Positions 39,618 to 54,497 of a stretch of 64,000 nucleotides of DNA are shown piece after piece. Origin of the DNA: Sinohyriopsis cumingii (lineage: Eukaryota; Mollusca; Bivalvia; Unionida; Unionidae); contig CM068831.1 of the NCBI GenBank assembly GCA_028554795.2, forward strand, positions 34,163,644-34,227,643, read 5' to 3'. Made by a program: the position numbers and the translations under genes. The number at the start of each line of letters is the position of its first letter. The stretch's first letter is position 1. The notes below the pieces were generated by a model that saw only the letters and a list, made by a program, of their open reading frames with translations, ran no database searches and was not told the origin of the DNA.

Positions 39618-42418
39618 CCCTTCACATTCTTCTGCATCTGATGTATTCCAGTAAGGTGAAATTGTATTATGATGAGATGCACAAAGACACAAAAGCACAA
39701 AGTACAACAACTCAGTAATGTGTGTAGGTGCTAATTAAGTGTGCGTGCAATCACTCACTCTCTATCTGTAATATGTGCATCTGTTTCTGTCTGTCTGTCT
39801 GTCTGTCTGTCTCTCACACCTCACTTCAATCAACATACACATATTCTTTCACAGTGCGACGACATACTTGTTTCTTCTTTCACAGTGCGACGACATACTT
39901 GTTTCCTATTAAAGTAAATTAAATTACACTTAGTATAAACAAAACATGAATGAATACGCACAAACTGTAATTTTTGTGAGTTATGTAAGAGGAAATATGG
40001 TACACTATTTATGTTCACATGCAGCGATATTAAGTAAATGTATTTCAGAGGTCAAGGTACCAGGCTAAAATATATCCTTCAGATTGATTGTCAGTTAGTA
40101 TGGTTTCCTTAATTGGTCTTTGCTTGCAAATCCCCAATATTATTTGCACTATAACAACACCTTTCTTTATTGATGAACCTTTATGCATAGAACTGTTTCC
40201 TCAAATGTCAGTTATTAGTGTTCGATGTATTATTGACCCTTTCTCTGTCATCAGTGTCTTTAAAACATGATACAATCGTTCCATGCAAAACTGTGTGTGA
40301 TATAAATTTCTTTCCAACAATAATCTTCCAACATTTTAACTTTATGTGATACTGCAATGGAACTAAGTACGAGAGTGTTTATGTATCAACCATATTAAGT
40401 GAAACTACTAATTTTTACCATTGGCTATGTGCGTGTATGATTGCTCAGGGAATCACATTCTTGCCGGCACAGATCACACTGATTTATGAGATTTTTAAGT
40501 ACCTTCTTACCCTTAGAGCAGCTTGCGGAATCACATGTGGGCATACAATATGGATAGTTCAGTCATGGTATCGGTTGTCCTTCTGTTGTGTGGAATAAGG
40601 CATGTTAACGGTGAGCAAAAATAAAAATATGGTACCACTGTTTCATGAAACAGCGTCAAATGAACAGTATTCTGAGATGAATAAATAATTGTGCTTGCTG
40701 AATTAAGTATTGAATGCATAAAATATAGGAGTCCTGAAATATACATTTTGAAGTACAATTGAATATCGTAGTAAAATGGTTTATTTAGATTTAATTTATT
40801 GTAAAGTGTCAAAGCTAAAAAATACTCAATAAAATCATTTTGGATATAACATGTAATGTCAGTTTTGAAGACTATTGCTAATCCTATTTAGTGATGGACA
40901 TAGCAATAATCCCCAAAATTAAAATGTAAATTTGTATATTATAAGAACCACGATATATTTAGGGATTGATAAATAGTTCTATCGCATACAGTGTTGTAAA
41001 CCAACAATGTCCGCCTGTACACGAAATGATGTACAACCTTCCACGCCTCGTCTCAACTACTCTCTCTCTCTCTCTCTCGTTCTCGAGCTATCTCTCTTTA
41101 TATATTAGTTAGTTAAATACTCCCTAAACGATTCCTTCTATCAGATGATAATAATAATAGAATGTTATCAAAGTAAATAATTGCGTAAATCGAGATAAGT
41201 ATTTTTGATGTTTGAAAGAACCCACCGAAAGTCGTGCATAGATATAATCTGAAAGGAATATTACATGCTTTTAGACTGCATCGCTCATACACATTTTCGT
41301 TGATCGTGAAAGATCACTATTAAAAAGACATTGATAAGTCTCGAATACGTAGATGTGTATGTATGTATGTATGTATGAGTGTGTGTGTGTGTATGTGTGT
41401 GTATGTGTGCGTTTGGGAAAGGTGCGAAACGGGGACATCAGTGTGAATACACCACAACCGACCGGGGACACACCTCAAAACCGGGACGTCCCAGTTTTGT
41501 AATGTCGGATTAAATGGAATGACAACGCCTTATTTAATGATAAAATCCTTAAGATAAGAGTATCTGAGCATGTCCCTATTTCGTTGGTATTTTCTCACAT
41601 CATGATATACAGAACAATACACACGTCCCACTCGACTCTAAATATGGTGTGTATCAGTCTGAAAATTGTGTCCCCGTTACGTGGTAAAAATTCACACTGT
41701 TGTACTGTCGGCTTGCGCACTTTGCTTCTGAATTACTTAGAATTACTTACCGAAGATGGCTTCAGGAAGAGCTAACATGATTTAAATCAGTTATATAAAA
41801 ATAGACAAATATATATATGGTATATTTTCTGTTTTAACACAGAGAGCAATATGATATACATGTTTATTAATTGGTAGTCCAACGTTCATAATAAACTTCG
41901 CCAAATTAGATCGGGAACCAAACAAAAAAAACTGAATAAAGGTTTTCGTGCAGATATTATGCACGGTTTGTACGATGGACAAGAGATTTTAACAATTCAT
42001 CTGTGCCTGTATATTTTATCTCCTATTTAACTCTGAGCCATGTACATTTGGATACGAGATACACAGGAAACCATCAACATATATTTTAGTTCATTCAAAT
42101 GTGGTTAGAAGCATAATAACAAACAGTCTACATGGTATCCAAAACATAATACCATTTCTTTCCTCAAATTAACCGTATTAGAGATAAATCCGACAAGTTA
42201 AGATTGAGCCAATAGGAAATAAAAATAACTTGTGTAAGTGCTTGCACATGACACCAGTCATGATGGTGAGAATACAAGTTTTTATACTAAATTTTAGAGT
42301 TTCTCGATTCTTCATAGATGTGTGTGCTGGATGAAGTATAATTAATGTGAAAGAAAACAATCAGCTACATTTTGTTTGACAAATATTTCACGTTCTCGTC
42401 TAGTCAGTAGTTTGTTTG

Positions 42419-42458
<40 letters not shown>

Positions 42459-43861
42459 CTCTCGGCTTCGCTACTTCTGTCCTGTCTGTCGTTATTCCTT
42501 CTTGCTAGCTTCATTTTTTTTTTCTGGCCGTACGTCCCTTGTTTTCCCCTTTTTATGAGGACCCAATGATGACAGTCTTCAATTTTTCTCTAATCAATCA
42601 ATGGCCACAAATACGCAACATAAAATTTACAACTGATTTCACTAAGCAAAAGGTAGAATATTCATAATGTTACATACAAGAGGTCTCTTTAGTGAAGGAA
42701 GGAAATAAACTATAATAATTCTTCTCTAATTAATGCATGACCACCAATATCACAACTATACATTTACATCGCAACTTCTTAATTGCCACAGAGGCATTGT
42801 TTCTCCTTAATCATTTCCGTAACGTAGCGCCGGTACCTAACTTCACAAAAAACAAATCACAAATCAAACAAAAAATACCGGGAATTATTTTCCTTCGCTA
42901 CCTTAAGTCAGTCAGATTATGGTTCTAAGCCTCATTTCGCCTGTAACTCTACACCATATTTACCTTCATGGTAGGAATTAAAGACGTCTCCAGATAACGG
43001 GACAGTCCCTTCTCGATCATCCAATTGTACGATTTACCAGTCTCTCATCAATACTGCACATGGTTTCACATAGCCAATCCACACAATTAGATTGTAATAG
43101 GGACTAATTGGCTCATGGAATACGTATGCGGCTGTGACCAGAGCTCACTAAAAGTAAACCATGCCATGATACAAAATAAACTTTTGGAGTGCTTCATATT
43201 GAAGAGATCTTATCATGCATTGGTTTAGTAACGAAGGGGATTGCACTAAAGTGGCAAATTGTGGTACGCCAAAGTCAACAATGTGTTATTGTGTGGTATA
43301 TTTTTAATTCTAAACCGTAGTCTTGCCAATATAATTATTTTAACTGAAGATTGGCACGCATATCTTTGATTAATTCATTTTAGAAAAAGGAGAAATTCTC
43401 TGTATTTTCACACAAGTCTGAAAATTCAACTTCCTCAAACTCCAGGACAAAATACATACTTATTGAATGTCCCCTATTTGATTGCATAATTTCTAGCACG
43501 GTGTATATGTGTTTATCTCTGTACTGATGGTAAAGATTCTCTTACAGGGTTTCTTGGAAATCAACCACATATCAATTAGAAACGATGTGTATATATCAAC
43601 TTGAATATTAAAATAGATCTGTATCGCTCATAATTTGTTAAAATAAATGTCCCCGCAAAATTCGTATGTCCCCGTTTTTTAGGTTTTACAAGAATGTGTG
43701 TGTGTTTGTGTATATATGTATGTATGTATGTACGTATGCATGTATGTATGTATTTATATTTGATGGTATGAGTGTATGTTTGTTTAACTTCATATCTATA
43801 TGACGCTACATGTATGTATATATGTATCACGATTTCAAAAACAATCTTGCTTGTATAATTC
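38767..43861. other. Host intergenic DNA with microsatellites
   Basis: No gene recognised; the short open frames are AT-rich or microsatellite translations. Simple repeats seen: (TA)n 39557-39615, (CTGT)n 39786-39816, (TC)n 41060-41081 and 42420-42456, (GTAT)/(GT)n 41350-41412, and (GTAT)n 43690-43755. Confidence 0.6.
39557..39615. repeat. (TA)n microsatellite
   Basis: About 29 uninterrupted TA units. Confidence 0.95.
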
Positions 43862-46812
43862 TGTGTGACTACAAAGTGAAATCATAGCATGTCATTATTT
43901 ATATTTGGCATTATTGGGAATGAAATGCATCTTTCATAAAACAATGAAGTTTAGAGACATTTTAATGACCTGTATCATTTTATTATGTTGACAGGTGGTA
44001 TATTGGCAACACATTCAGGGGAAACGCATTGCAGTTTAATTCAAATTTGCTGAAACAGCCACGTCTTCGATTAAAACTGAGTATGCCACTTATACAGTTA
44101 ACCGAACCGTCCCGCTTTACAATGTGAGTAAAGCAGATTTCACCTCTACAGATATTGTGATAGTGGTAGATATGGAAGTGCAAAAATGTGCATTGAAAAC
44201 TGTAGAATTACTCATCACTTTTCCAAATATATCATGGTTTTTCAAGGGCGGTTATTTTGAATGGTACGAGAAAGGGCGCCTTTTGAATTCTATAATCGTT
44301 GAGGTTTACGTTACGTTTATGACAGAGAAATTAAGGTTCATATTTTCTACATACATAATTTTATATTGATGCTATTCTTGCTCATACACTACGTGACTGT
44401 TGGTGGTACATAATCGTGTAATACTACTGGTAAAAATGTAAATAATCTCCGTACGATAACTCGTTTATATAGAACATCTGGCACATTGGCAGCCATACAG
44501 TTAAATGATACAGTTTCTCTCCAGAGAATCTAGAATACTGTCACACTTTACTGTTATATCGTAATAGCGTGTGTACTCTTCCTATTGATTTATCGACAGT
44601 GTTCGAAATACTAACGAACCACAACTGCAATAGACTGTCGAGACTGAACGGTAAATAGTTTGGTCGGGAGGCACACACACTGCATTTTATTTAATACTTT
44701 GTTAATTTTGTTATTTATCTGAAACGTATAACTAGGTTCAAAAAACAGATTTTCTTTAAAAATATAAGTATGGCAGGAGGCTCCTATACTGCCACTCTTC
44801 CGTCTTTTTCATACAATGTCACTGGTTAGGTAGCAGAAAACTGAAGAAAACAAAGACATATAGGGACGGTCTATAAACAAATAATTTTAGCGCAAGTCTC
44901 TTTAAACCCACATCTTTCACAAACTTTTATCACCCTAGCTGTCTTGGATGGTCTGTTAGTACATCAGTTTCACAAAGGTATCTCCCTTTATATATCCCTC
45001 CATCTCTCTGTCTTTGTCATATTTGGCGTAAAACATACCTTATGCTTCCAAAAGTAACGTAGAGCGGGGGATGTGGTGTTTAGCAAGCACAGGTTTAAAA
45101 CAGATTCCAACATCTATCTTCTTTTGATGAAACTTGCAAAGTGGCAGGACACAGTTCTGATTCAGATACATTCGAAACGCTTATGGTGTTTGCACACATG
45201 TTTTTGTGTTTGGATAATTACGCCATTGTACGTAGAACAATGTTGGTGTCTGGCACGAAAAACAAGCAAATCTTGATATACTGGTTGCTGTGCGAACCCT
45301 CGGTATATTAGTGGTTGGCTGTATAAATTGCATGTGTGAATAATTCATCTTATTGGACTCATAATAAGACTCGTCTTATCATAATGCGCATGGATGCAGA
45401 ATTTATTAGAACTCGTACTGACCAACTCATATGATAACTAATCCAGCAGACCTTATTTAGGAATGGGTTGTTTATACATAATGTTTTATTTTTCAAAGTA
45501 TATTGTGTAATTATTTGTGACAACAAAGTGAATTCATAGTATGTCATTATTTATCTTTGGAATTATTTGGAATGAAATGCATCTTTCATAAATCTATGAA
45601 GTTTATAAACATTTTAATGACCTTTATCATTTTATTCTTTTTACAGGTAGTATAATGCCAACACATTCAGGGGGAACGCATTGCAATTTAATTCAAAGTT
45701 GCTGACACAGGCGCGTCTTCGATTGAAATTGAGTATGCCACTTATACAGTTAACCGAACCGTCCTACTTTACAATTTGAGTAAAGCAGATTGCACCTCTA
45801 CAGATATTGTGATAGTGGAAAATATGGAAATTCAGAAATGTGCATGAAGAATTCCCCATCACTTTTCCAAGCATATCATAGCTTTTCAAGGGCGATTATT
45901 TGAATGGTACGAGAAAGGGCGCCTTTTGGAGTCTATAATCGTTGAGGTTTACGGTACGTTTATGACAGAGAAATTAATGTTCATATATTCTACATACATA
46001 ATTTTATATTGATGCTATTCTTGCTCATACACTACGTTAATGTTGGTGGTACATAATCGTGTAATACTACTGGTAAAAATGTAAATAATCTCCGTACGAT
46101 AACTCGTTTATATAGAACATCTGGCACAATGGCAGCCATACAGTTAAATGATACAGTTTCTCTTTAGAAGATCTAGAATACTGTCACACTTCACTATTAT
46201 ATCGTAATGGCGTGTGTACTCTGCATTTATCGACAGTGTTCGAAATACCAACGAACCAAAACTGCAATAGACTGTCGAGACGGAACGGTAAATAGTTTGG
46301 TCGGGAGGCACACACACTGCATTTTATTTAATACTTTGTTAATTTTGTTATTTATCTGAAACGTATAACTAGGTTCAAAAAACAGATTTTCTTTAAAAAT
46401 ATAAGTATGGCAGGAGGCTCCTATACCGCTACTCTTCCGTCTTTCTCATACAATGTCACTGGTCAGGTAGTAGAAAACAAAAGAAAACAAAGAAATATAG
46501 GGACGGTCTATAAACAAATACTTTTAGCGCAAGTCTCTTCAAACCCACATCTTTCCCAAACGTTTCTCACCCTAGCTGTTTTGGATGGTCTGTGGGTACA
46601 TCAGCTTCACAAAGGTATCTCACTTTATATATCCCTCCATCTCACTGTCTCTGTCACATTTGACGTAAAACATACATTATGCTTTCAAAAATAACTTAGA
46701 GCGGGGGATGGGGGTACTGGTGTTTAGCAAGCACAAGTTTAAAACAGATTCCCACATCTATCTTCTTTTGATGAAATTTGCGAAGCAGCAGGGTACAGTT
46801 CTGATTCATATA
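43862..46812 (+). repeat. Diverged ~1.3-kb direct duplication
   Basis: Unit 1 (about 43862-45175) and unit 2 (about 45515-46812) align over most of their length, with an offset of 1652 bp at the start and 1637 bp near the end. They have scattered substitutions and small indels and are separated by ~340 bp of unrelated sequence. Unit 2 keeps a 95-codon frame (46407-46694, starting MAGGSYTATLPSF) that has stops in unit 1. I do not recognise that peptide, and it may not be coding. No terminal repeats were seen. Confidence 0.75.
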
Positions 46813-47544
46813 CGTTCGATAAACGGAGAAAATTATCTAGAATTCCGTTTTGTGTTGAACGAGTATGAACGTATTTTCTTAATGTTTCGTCTGAATCTAT
46901 ATATATTTGTCTTTATCGACAGGACATTGGAAGATTATACTAACAGGCTCGGACACATGCAAAGGTAAGCCGTGAAATTGTAACATACTACTGAGTGAAA
47001 AAGCATCATCTTTTTACCAATGTAATGAGATAAGAATAACTCATTCATTACATCAATAATTCATTCAATACATAAGCCGGCAATTCTACATGTCATTAAT
47101 AATTTCTTATTATAGTGACCTTTGTAAACGATAATTTATATATTTGTCAAAATGTATAAACATGTTTTATATAGTATGTAATATAATTAAGCTCTTTTTG
47201 TTACCTCCTGCAGGTATTTAATTTTCTTTATTGTGTGGATTTGATTTTCTACTCAGATCTTTGTTCCTTTTATAATTACAAACATCACCTATATATGTAT
47301 GGCCAGTTATACAAGTTTAATTACATTAATAAATGAAACTGTCTACCTATTGATAAAATGAATTATTTGATTGAATCACTCAATGGATCAGTACATATGT
47401 CAATCCAGATATTCAGGACAGGTATGTTTATGGTTGTCTAACTAGCAGAGAAAGTGTGGATGCTGATACACATTTCCATATATCATGATACAGGGACTGC
47501 CTGAGATTAAAATATAAGCTGAAGACAATACAGAGACAGCGAAC

Positions 47545-47548
<4 letters not shown>

Positions 47549-47577
<29 letters not shown>

Positions 47578-47614
47578 TGTATGTATGTATGTATGTATGT
47601 ATGTATGTATGTAT
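47549..47614. repeat. (ATGT)n microsatellite
   Basis: About 16 uninterrupted four-base units. Confidence 0.95.
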
Positions 47615-50351
47615 AAAGCCATTGCGCCGTAGAGATAGTCATTGGCACTACTGAAATTGTCTATAAACTTTCAAACGGCTAGGACACGGAATGTCATATT
47701 CCAAGATGGGAAGAATGAAACAGAAATGTGTTTCCATTAACGGGCATGATGTACAATCAGGCCGCGTTGTATAGCTGCATATATGAAACATCGATATGAG
47801 AGCTCTGAATGTATATCATCCCTTAATGGAAATGAATAAAGTGACATGAAGTGCGTAGTCTTTTCCGTTATGGAAGGAGTCCGTATTCATGTTTCAAATG
47901 AGTATTAGGACCCTGTTGCAGAGATTACATTTTGCATATATAAAATACCTTTGTAATTTATTTTAGGAATGTCTGAGACAAGACAAAGATCTTTGAACTC
48001 TACTGATGTCATGCATAGTGCGTTCTACCTGAAAATTCATCTGACCATTACACCCCAGTGCCATGTGATTTATAATTCTCTGGTGTTCTGATATGACAAA
48101 ATGAACTACACTAGTTACTTGCATGCCTACTGTGACCAGATGCTCCTATTGAGCACACTCAAGGTTAATCAGAAATCATGCGTGGATACTTCACTGTTCA
48201 TGTGGTAATTTCCATTTGGACACATTCCCGTTGGCCAAATTAGTGTGGCCAAATTTTTTAAGGACACACAAACTCCAGGTGGTATAAGAAGGTTCAGTCT
48301 AACAAGATATTTCATCAAAGCCAAACATAGGTGCACATCCCTGGCCGAGATCAGAGAAAGGTTGCACGACAACAGAGTCGATCTTCAGTATGCAGAACTA
48401 CACATACAAAGAGTTGAAAACGGTGAGGATGCAGTCTCAGCAATGGTAAGTCTGCCTACATATTGGTCAAACCATTTGCTGGGATGCAGGACCTTAATAG
48501 CAGATCCTTTTAAAATAATATATGGCCGGATGAAGGTATATCAAATAGAAGAACATGTAATTTCATATCTTAGAAACTTAACTAGAATCCACCGATGAAA
48601 AGATTCCACGATGCAATGAATGATAAAAAACCTGATAATCTTCAGTAATATGTACAAGAAGAAGGAATTGAAGTGCAAAGAGATTGATGTAGTTTTGAAA
48701 ATAGGACAGTCGTGATTATCATAATACAAGGCCAGATCCTTTACATGGCTGATGCAGTCTTCAATTCCCATAACATAGTTTATTCAGTGGAGACTAGTAT
48801 GAATAAAATGCCAGTGCTAAGATTATTTTCCGGTCAGAAATATTCAAAATAGCAATCTTCCACATTTAAGAACCTTATACTTTGAGTGTCTTATTTGCCT
48901 AATAAAAGCAGTTAGCATACATTTAAAATGGAAGAAGTATTTGCAATATCATATGTTTAATAAAGAATGTCCGACCATAAAAAGCATATTTATATGATGC
49001 ATTGGCAATTTTGGCCTTTATTACAATTAGAGCCGATCACATTGTGAGGAGAAACATATATAGATAGTTTAATCTTTCTGTGTTATTATGAAAACTGTAT
49101 GTTTATTGATATATTTAATTAAACACCCATAAACTAACCATGTGTCTCTAGTACAAGCAATACAATAATAGTTCATGATGTGCATGATTATTGAAACAGA
49201 ACATTGTATGAAAAAGCTATAGGCTGACAAGATAATGACAGACTTAATATAATAACCTGTAAATATAGATGTTTAATACGCCTACGATATATGATAGTTA
49301 TAATTATGTCTCAGTCTATAGCTTGTTTATTTTAGAGGCTATTTGTTGATGATGGGGATTCGGTGTTGAGATGATATTTCTCAACCAGAATAGGTAGACA
49401 ATTTCCATGGGCAGACATAATAATGTACACCATTCGCGACAAATGAGAGCATCTATTAGTGTCGTTAAATTTTAGGTATACGTGTTTAGTAATTTAAGAC
49501 ACAAGTCTTTTTATTGGGTGACATAATGTCGTCATATCAAACTGATTTAAAATGCCCCGTGTAGCTACAATTTAATACCCGAATTTCTCAATATTTACCT
49601 TTTAGCGTTTCATAAAAACAGGGTAATCACTATTGGGACCATACCTATTTATTAGAGTTACTTTCCTATCCTGTATCGTCATATCAGCAATTTAATCAGC
49701 CAACGTTACCTATGCTAAAACTATGTAACTTTTATTCAGAATTATTATATCAGAATTTACTCTCGCAAGACCTGGCTCAAAAATGAAACAAACTCTCTAT
49801 ACCGTACGTTGTTCTTATAGCAGTACATTCACTAGCTGAGAAACTTATATTCCGAAGTACGTACATGCAGTATTTCTTTTGGGTTTTCAATAATCTCCTA
49901 AATGTTGACAGTTCATGTCGTAATTGTGGAATGACTATTCAAGTTGCATTATACTAGAACACTCAGTGCACTATTTTCGGTAATATACAAATGGAAATAT
50001 TAGTATGAAGGAATTAGAACAAAATAACAGACAACCCTTTTATCGAGGCGGCAAGATATAGAAGGAAGATATTCTATAATGAAATTGAGCTCAAAAAGGA
50101 ATTAAAGAAAGAATAGGATAGTAAAGGACGGATTGGAGAATTACATAGATAATCAAACGAGAAAGGCGATTATTGTAATATTTCTTCCAGACAGACAATT
50201 ATCTTAATTCATTTTAACCTAATTGGAACAAGCAGTATATTCGATAAGTGTACATTAAAGAAAACGCCCACTGGCACATACATATAATTTATGTGCTTAC
50301 ACTATAGACATGACTTATTGTTTTAATCAGTTTCGAAAAAGGAATCCACGA

Positions 50352-50354
<3 letters not shown>

Positions 50355-50425
<71 letters not shown>
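50355..50425. repeat. (TA)n microsatellite
   Basis: About 35 uninterrupted TA units. Confidence 0.95.
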
Positions 50426-50427
<2 letters not shown>

Positions 50428-52259
50428 GTACATCACGTAAAGAATACATATGCGACTCGAAACTCTTAGATTAATGACTCCGATGTATCGCTGTCAAAAG
50501 TACCATTGATTATACTATTGAAATCAGCTACAATGTTCCACTCGATCAAATTATATTTTATGTGTCAGATTTGTTTTATTTGTATTATTCTTGCGGTGTA
50601 TTACAAGCGAAATACGATATTGTCTACAATTAGTAACTTCACGACTTTACAACATTAATATCTTTTGTCTAAAGGTCCATAACTGTGAGTATGCACTTTG
50701 CATAAACGTTGATATTTGATGATTATTGATTGTTTTATTTTGAATATAATTTTGGTTTTCGATACCATGCGCGTGCTAATCGGGGTGTACACATTGCTGT
50801 GACATAATAATGAATTGGATCTTCTCAGTTGTATCTTTGGTGCAGAATAGTTAATCTGTAAACTTCTAACATGATGCGCACAAATGAGAACTTTTAAGAA
50901 CTCGCGCTGGATGACTCGCATGATAACTTATCACGTCATCCTTATAGGAATTACCTACTGTCCCACCTCTTGTCTGCGTTTGTTTCCATTTATAAATCCA
51001 CAATTCGTCATGACTAGACACAGAACAATAAATCATCTAATCGAGGAAATTAAGTTTTATTTGAAATAATTCAGTTTTCAGGAACATTTTGGTGACCGTG
51101 GTTGGTTTCAGTATATGTACAGGTCGAATAATCATGGCACAATTACAAGAATGATGCACACGTTCATTCCTATTTGACGAAACAACTGTGTACTCTATTA
51201 CATTTGGTTATACGACTCCTAAAGGTGGGTTTTGTCGTAATTTGCAATTCCACTAAAGTACATTTTACCTTTGCATATGTCTTACAAGAGTATGAGGCGG
51301 ACAGGCAAACCCATGCATTGAAAAAAGGAGACTTTTCATTCGCCACTGAAGACATAGTATGGTTACACACGGGATTACATTGTACTTGGATGACAAAGGA
51401 CGACTTTAGGGGTGTCTGTTTGTCGACATAGAAGGTAAATTACTGTTACACATAACTTTATCCGGGTATAGTGTACGCATGCAATTTTCGTACACAAGTT
51501 CAACTTGCACTTGAATTATAAGATACGTTTCAAGGAGAAAGCTAGTAGTATATATTCCTGCTAATAAACATCCCTGTACATTAACACATTTACGGAGACA
51601 ATGTGCAAAATTAGAGAGCGATATATGTTTGCATCACATGAATGCCATACGACATCATTAGAAGATAAAAATGATATGTTACACTCTACTCTTGGGACAT
51701 CATTGAGAAGTTTAAGATTCAATGAAATAAACTATACCCATTTGGAGTAGATATTGATATTTGTTTTATTCATTGTCGTTCAAACAATTAAATTGCTAGA
51801 GGTTGGTCTACGCTGATGCTATATTATATCTTCCTATCTCTCTCTGTTTAAACTACGCTCGTGTTCGGCAAATCTTTCTGAGAGTAATTGCTAGGACAGG
51901 TGTTTAACATTAGTTTGCTTGAGATTCAAAACATAAAAAGCACAGTTTAAGTGTTCATTGGAACTCCCACCTAAGGGTTTAAATAAATTAATTAAATATG
52001 TTCTTAAATTGTTATTTAAAGTATATAAAACACAATGATGGTCACACGTGTAAAATCATTGAAACGTTACAACAATTGTTGTAATAAACAAATTTCCATA
52101 AACAGTCCAAGGATGTCTTATGTGGTTGCTCCTTGTACAGTTTATGCATGTTCCGGTTAAAATACTAGCTTCGGAAAAGGATGAAATCGACTCAGTGGAC
52201 ACATATGTGGAGGTGAGGTGTTAGTTTCGGTCGATGTTCAACATTTGGATTTATTCATA

Positions 52260-53345
52260 AGTCGGGTATTTGTGTCCTGTATGGCACATTACCACGCTGA
52301 TGACACCCAAATATACAAATCTAGTAACTCAACTGAAGTTGATGCTACCATCCAAGGTATAGAGAGGTAAATTTCTGATGTGAAATCATGGATGACTTGT
52401 AACAAGCTGCAGATGAATGATGATAAAACTGAGGCCATTCGGATCACAATTCAAAGACTTTCCCATTCACACCCTTTACCTCAAACAATAAATATCAACA
52501 ACGCCAACAATAAATTCACACAATCAGTACGAAACCTAGGTGTCACTCTGGACAGTACTCTCACATTACACCAAGATATCATGAACTTATGCAAGGCTGC
52601 ATATTTTGAGCTGAGACGCATCAGCTCAATTCGCAAATATCTTTCAGTTGATGCCACTAAAACACTTGTGTGTTCATTAGTACTTTCAAGACTGGACTAT
52701 TGTAACTCAATTCTGTCTGGTTCATCTCAATATCTACTCCAGAAACTTCAAAAATTTCAAAACACAGCTGCCGGATAATACTTAGAGTACCACGATCAGA
52801 GCACACGTCACCGCTGCTCTCTACCCTACACTGGCTATCCATTCAATCCAGAATCAAATACAACATTTGTTATATGTGCTACATTTCACTGTCGGACTCT
52901 AGTCCAACATACCTATCTGATCTCACCCATGTGTACACACCAGCAGGATACTTACGCTCCTCTTCTGACAATCGTATGCTCATTATTCCCACTATGAAAA
53001 CAAAGTCATATGGACAGCGTTCTTTTGCATACCAGGGTCCAGCAACGTGGAATGTATTGCCCACTGAACTTAGACACAAAGACACAGTGATCCCATTCAA
53101 GAGTGCTCTTAAAACTCACTTATTTCGACTGCAAGAACAAACTTAAAGACCTAATAATTTTTCCTACCTGAAATATTCTCTGCATGTTTTTATTTTATAA
53201 TGTTTTTGTAATTTCATGTTGTTTGTTTTTATAATAATATTATTATGTTTCTTATCTTATACGTGTTGTCTAATGTTGTAAAGCGCTTAGAGCTTCTAAA
53301 GATTAGGCGCTATACAAAGTCCTCATTATTATTATTATTATTACC
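52260..53345 (+). mobile_element. Truncated CR1/L2-type non-LTR retrotransposon 3' end
   Basis: Begins inside the reverse transcriptase at the catalytic box (HADDTQIYKS, the Y/F-ADD motif). It continues with KSWMTCNKLQMNDDKT, RNLGVTLDSTLT and LSRLDYCNSILSG, and after frameshifts PTYLSDLTHVYTPAGYLRSS, SFAYQGPATWNVLP and FKSALKTHLF, the usual C-terminus of CR1/L2/Rex-type ORF2. The 3' region has TGTAAAGCGCTTAGAGC and GGCGCTATACAAA, which can pair, followed by an (ATT)n tail (53325-53342), as in L2-like elements. Stops at about 52368 and 52779 show it is dead. 5' truncation is typical. Confidence 0.85.
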
Positions 53346-54189
53346 ACCATATTTCTCCGATTTGTTCTATACAGGGAAGACACTCTCGAAAATTAGACTT
53401 GACGTTCTTAGTAGTTTTTTTTGTCTGTGGAGTGTTTGTTCAAAATAAACATAATTTGCAAAGTCTCACGAACATGCTGCTTTATACACTATTTCAAGTC
53501 AATATATGGTCTCTTCTATTCGGGACTGGTTACTTCAGGGGAGCTTTGACTGCTTTTGTCTTTTCATTACTCCTTACAACACTAAGACTAGGCCGAAAAT
53601 AATACAAAACAATTCTGCCAGACCATAGGATAACATCTTGTTTAAGAAAGATGACAATTTTCCTATTACAAAACAGAAGTTTTCTAGTTTAATCGGCAAA
53701 ACTGATACTGTATCTCTCTAGAAAAAAAAAATACTATTATATTTTGTAGATTTTGAATTTATTGAAAGGAATATATTTCCTACCACCCCTAAATTGTCTT
53801 CATTTCGTTTTTTCCTTCCGCTGAAAATGCAATATCTACTCAGTTTCAATGACATACGACGAGATGTATAAAAGTGAAATTGAAAGGAAATTAGGTTCAT
53901 TAGTTTTGTTGTACTGACAAACATCGAATGAGTAGGGAATATGGACTAAGCTCAAGGATAAACCAACATGAAGTAATGCAAACATCTATATGTACCTAGA
54001 GTTGATCTGTTTCATTATGAAGGTTCAACAAACACATCTACTATTAAAATTTTCGTTCTCATTTCATTGGTCACTTTGTTAATAACATTTAACATCGTTG
54101 ATAGGGCTAGATACATCCACGCATGGCACAGAAAAGCCGCAACAATTTTTCTTCACGGAGTTTTCTGGATATTTTGCTACAGTTGTCCC

Positions 54190-54234
54190 GAAAGAAAGAA
54201 AAAAGAAAGAAAGAAAGAAAGAAAGGAAGAATAA

Positions 54235-54278
<44 letters not shown>

Positions 54279-54318
54279 AGAAAGAAAGAAAGACAGAAAG
54301 AAGAAAAAAGAAAAAAGA
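54190..54318. repeat. (GAAA)n microsatellite
   Basis: About 25 units of GAAA with interruptions. The Lys/Arg- or Phe/Ser-rich open frames over it are artefacts. Confidence 0.95.
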
Positions 54319-54431
54319 GCAATATACTTTACTCAAAGTGATATGCTAAGAGAGGGGGAGGTTTTGGACACTTGCCATAAAGGTTTGTGGTATTGTCCGT
54401 CAACGCGTTTCTCTTTTGGTCAATTAGTCCG

Positions 54432-54465
54432 CTATTGACCAAACAACAAAAAGAGATAGAATAGT

Positions 54466-54497
<32 letters not shown>

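Larger units (their letters stand above)
46813..52259. other. Host intergenic DNA; two possible exons
   Basis: Simple repeats: (GTAT)n 47549-47614 and (TA)n 50355-50425. Possible exons by splice-like borders only: 46932-46966, with ATCGACAG before it and GTAAGC after it; and the open stretch before 48446, which ends in ATG followed by GTAAGT. Neither peptide is recognised. Nothing else can be supported. Confidence 0.45.

Noticed and set aside
39321..39718. Ile-Tyr repeat proteins on both strands
   Set aside because: Translation of a (TA)n microsatellite.
54079..54349. Lys-rich and Phe/Leu/Ser-rich frames
   Set aside because: Translation of the (GAAA)n tract on both strands.
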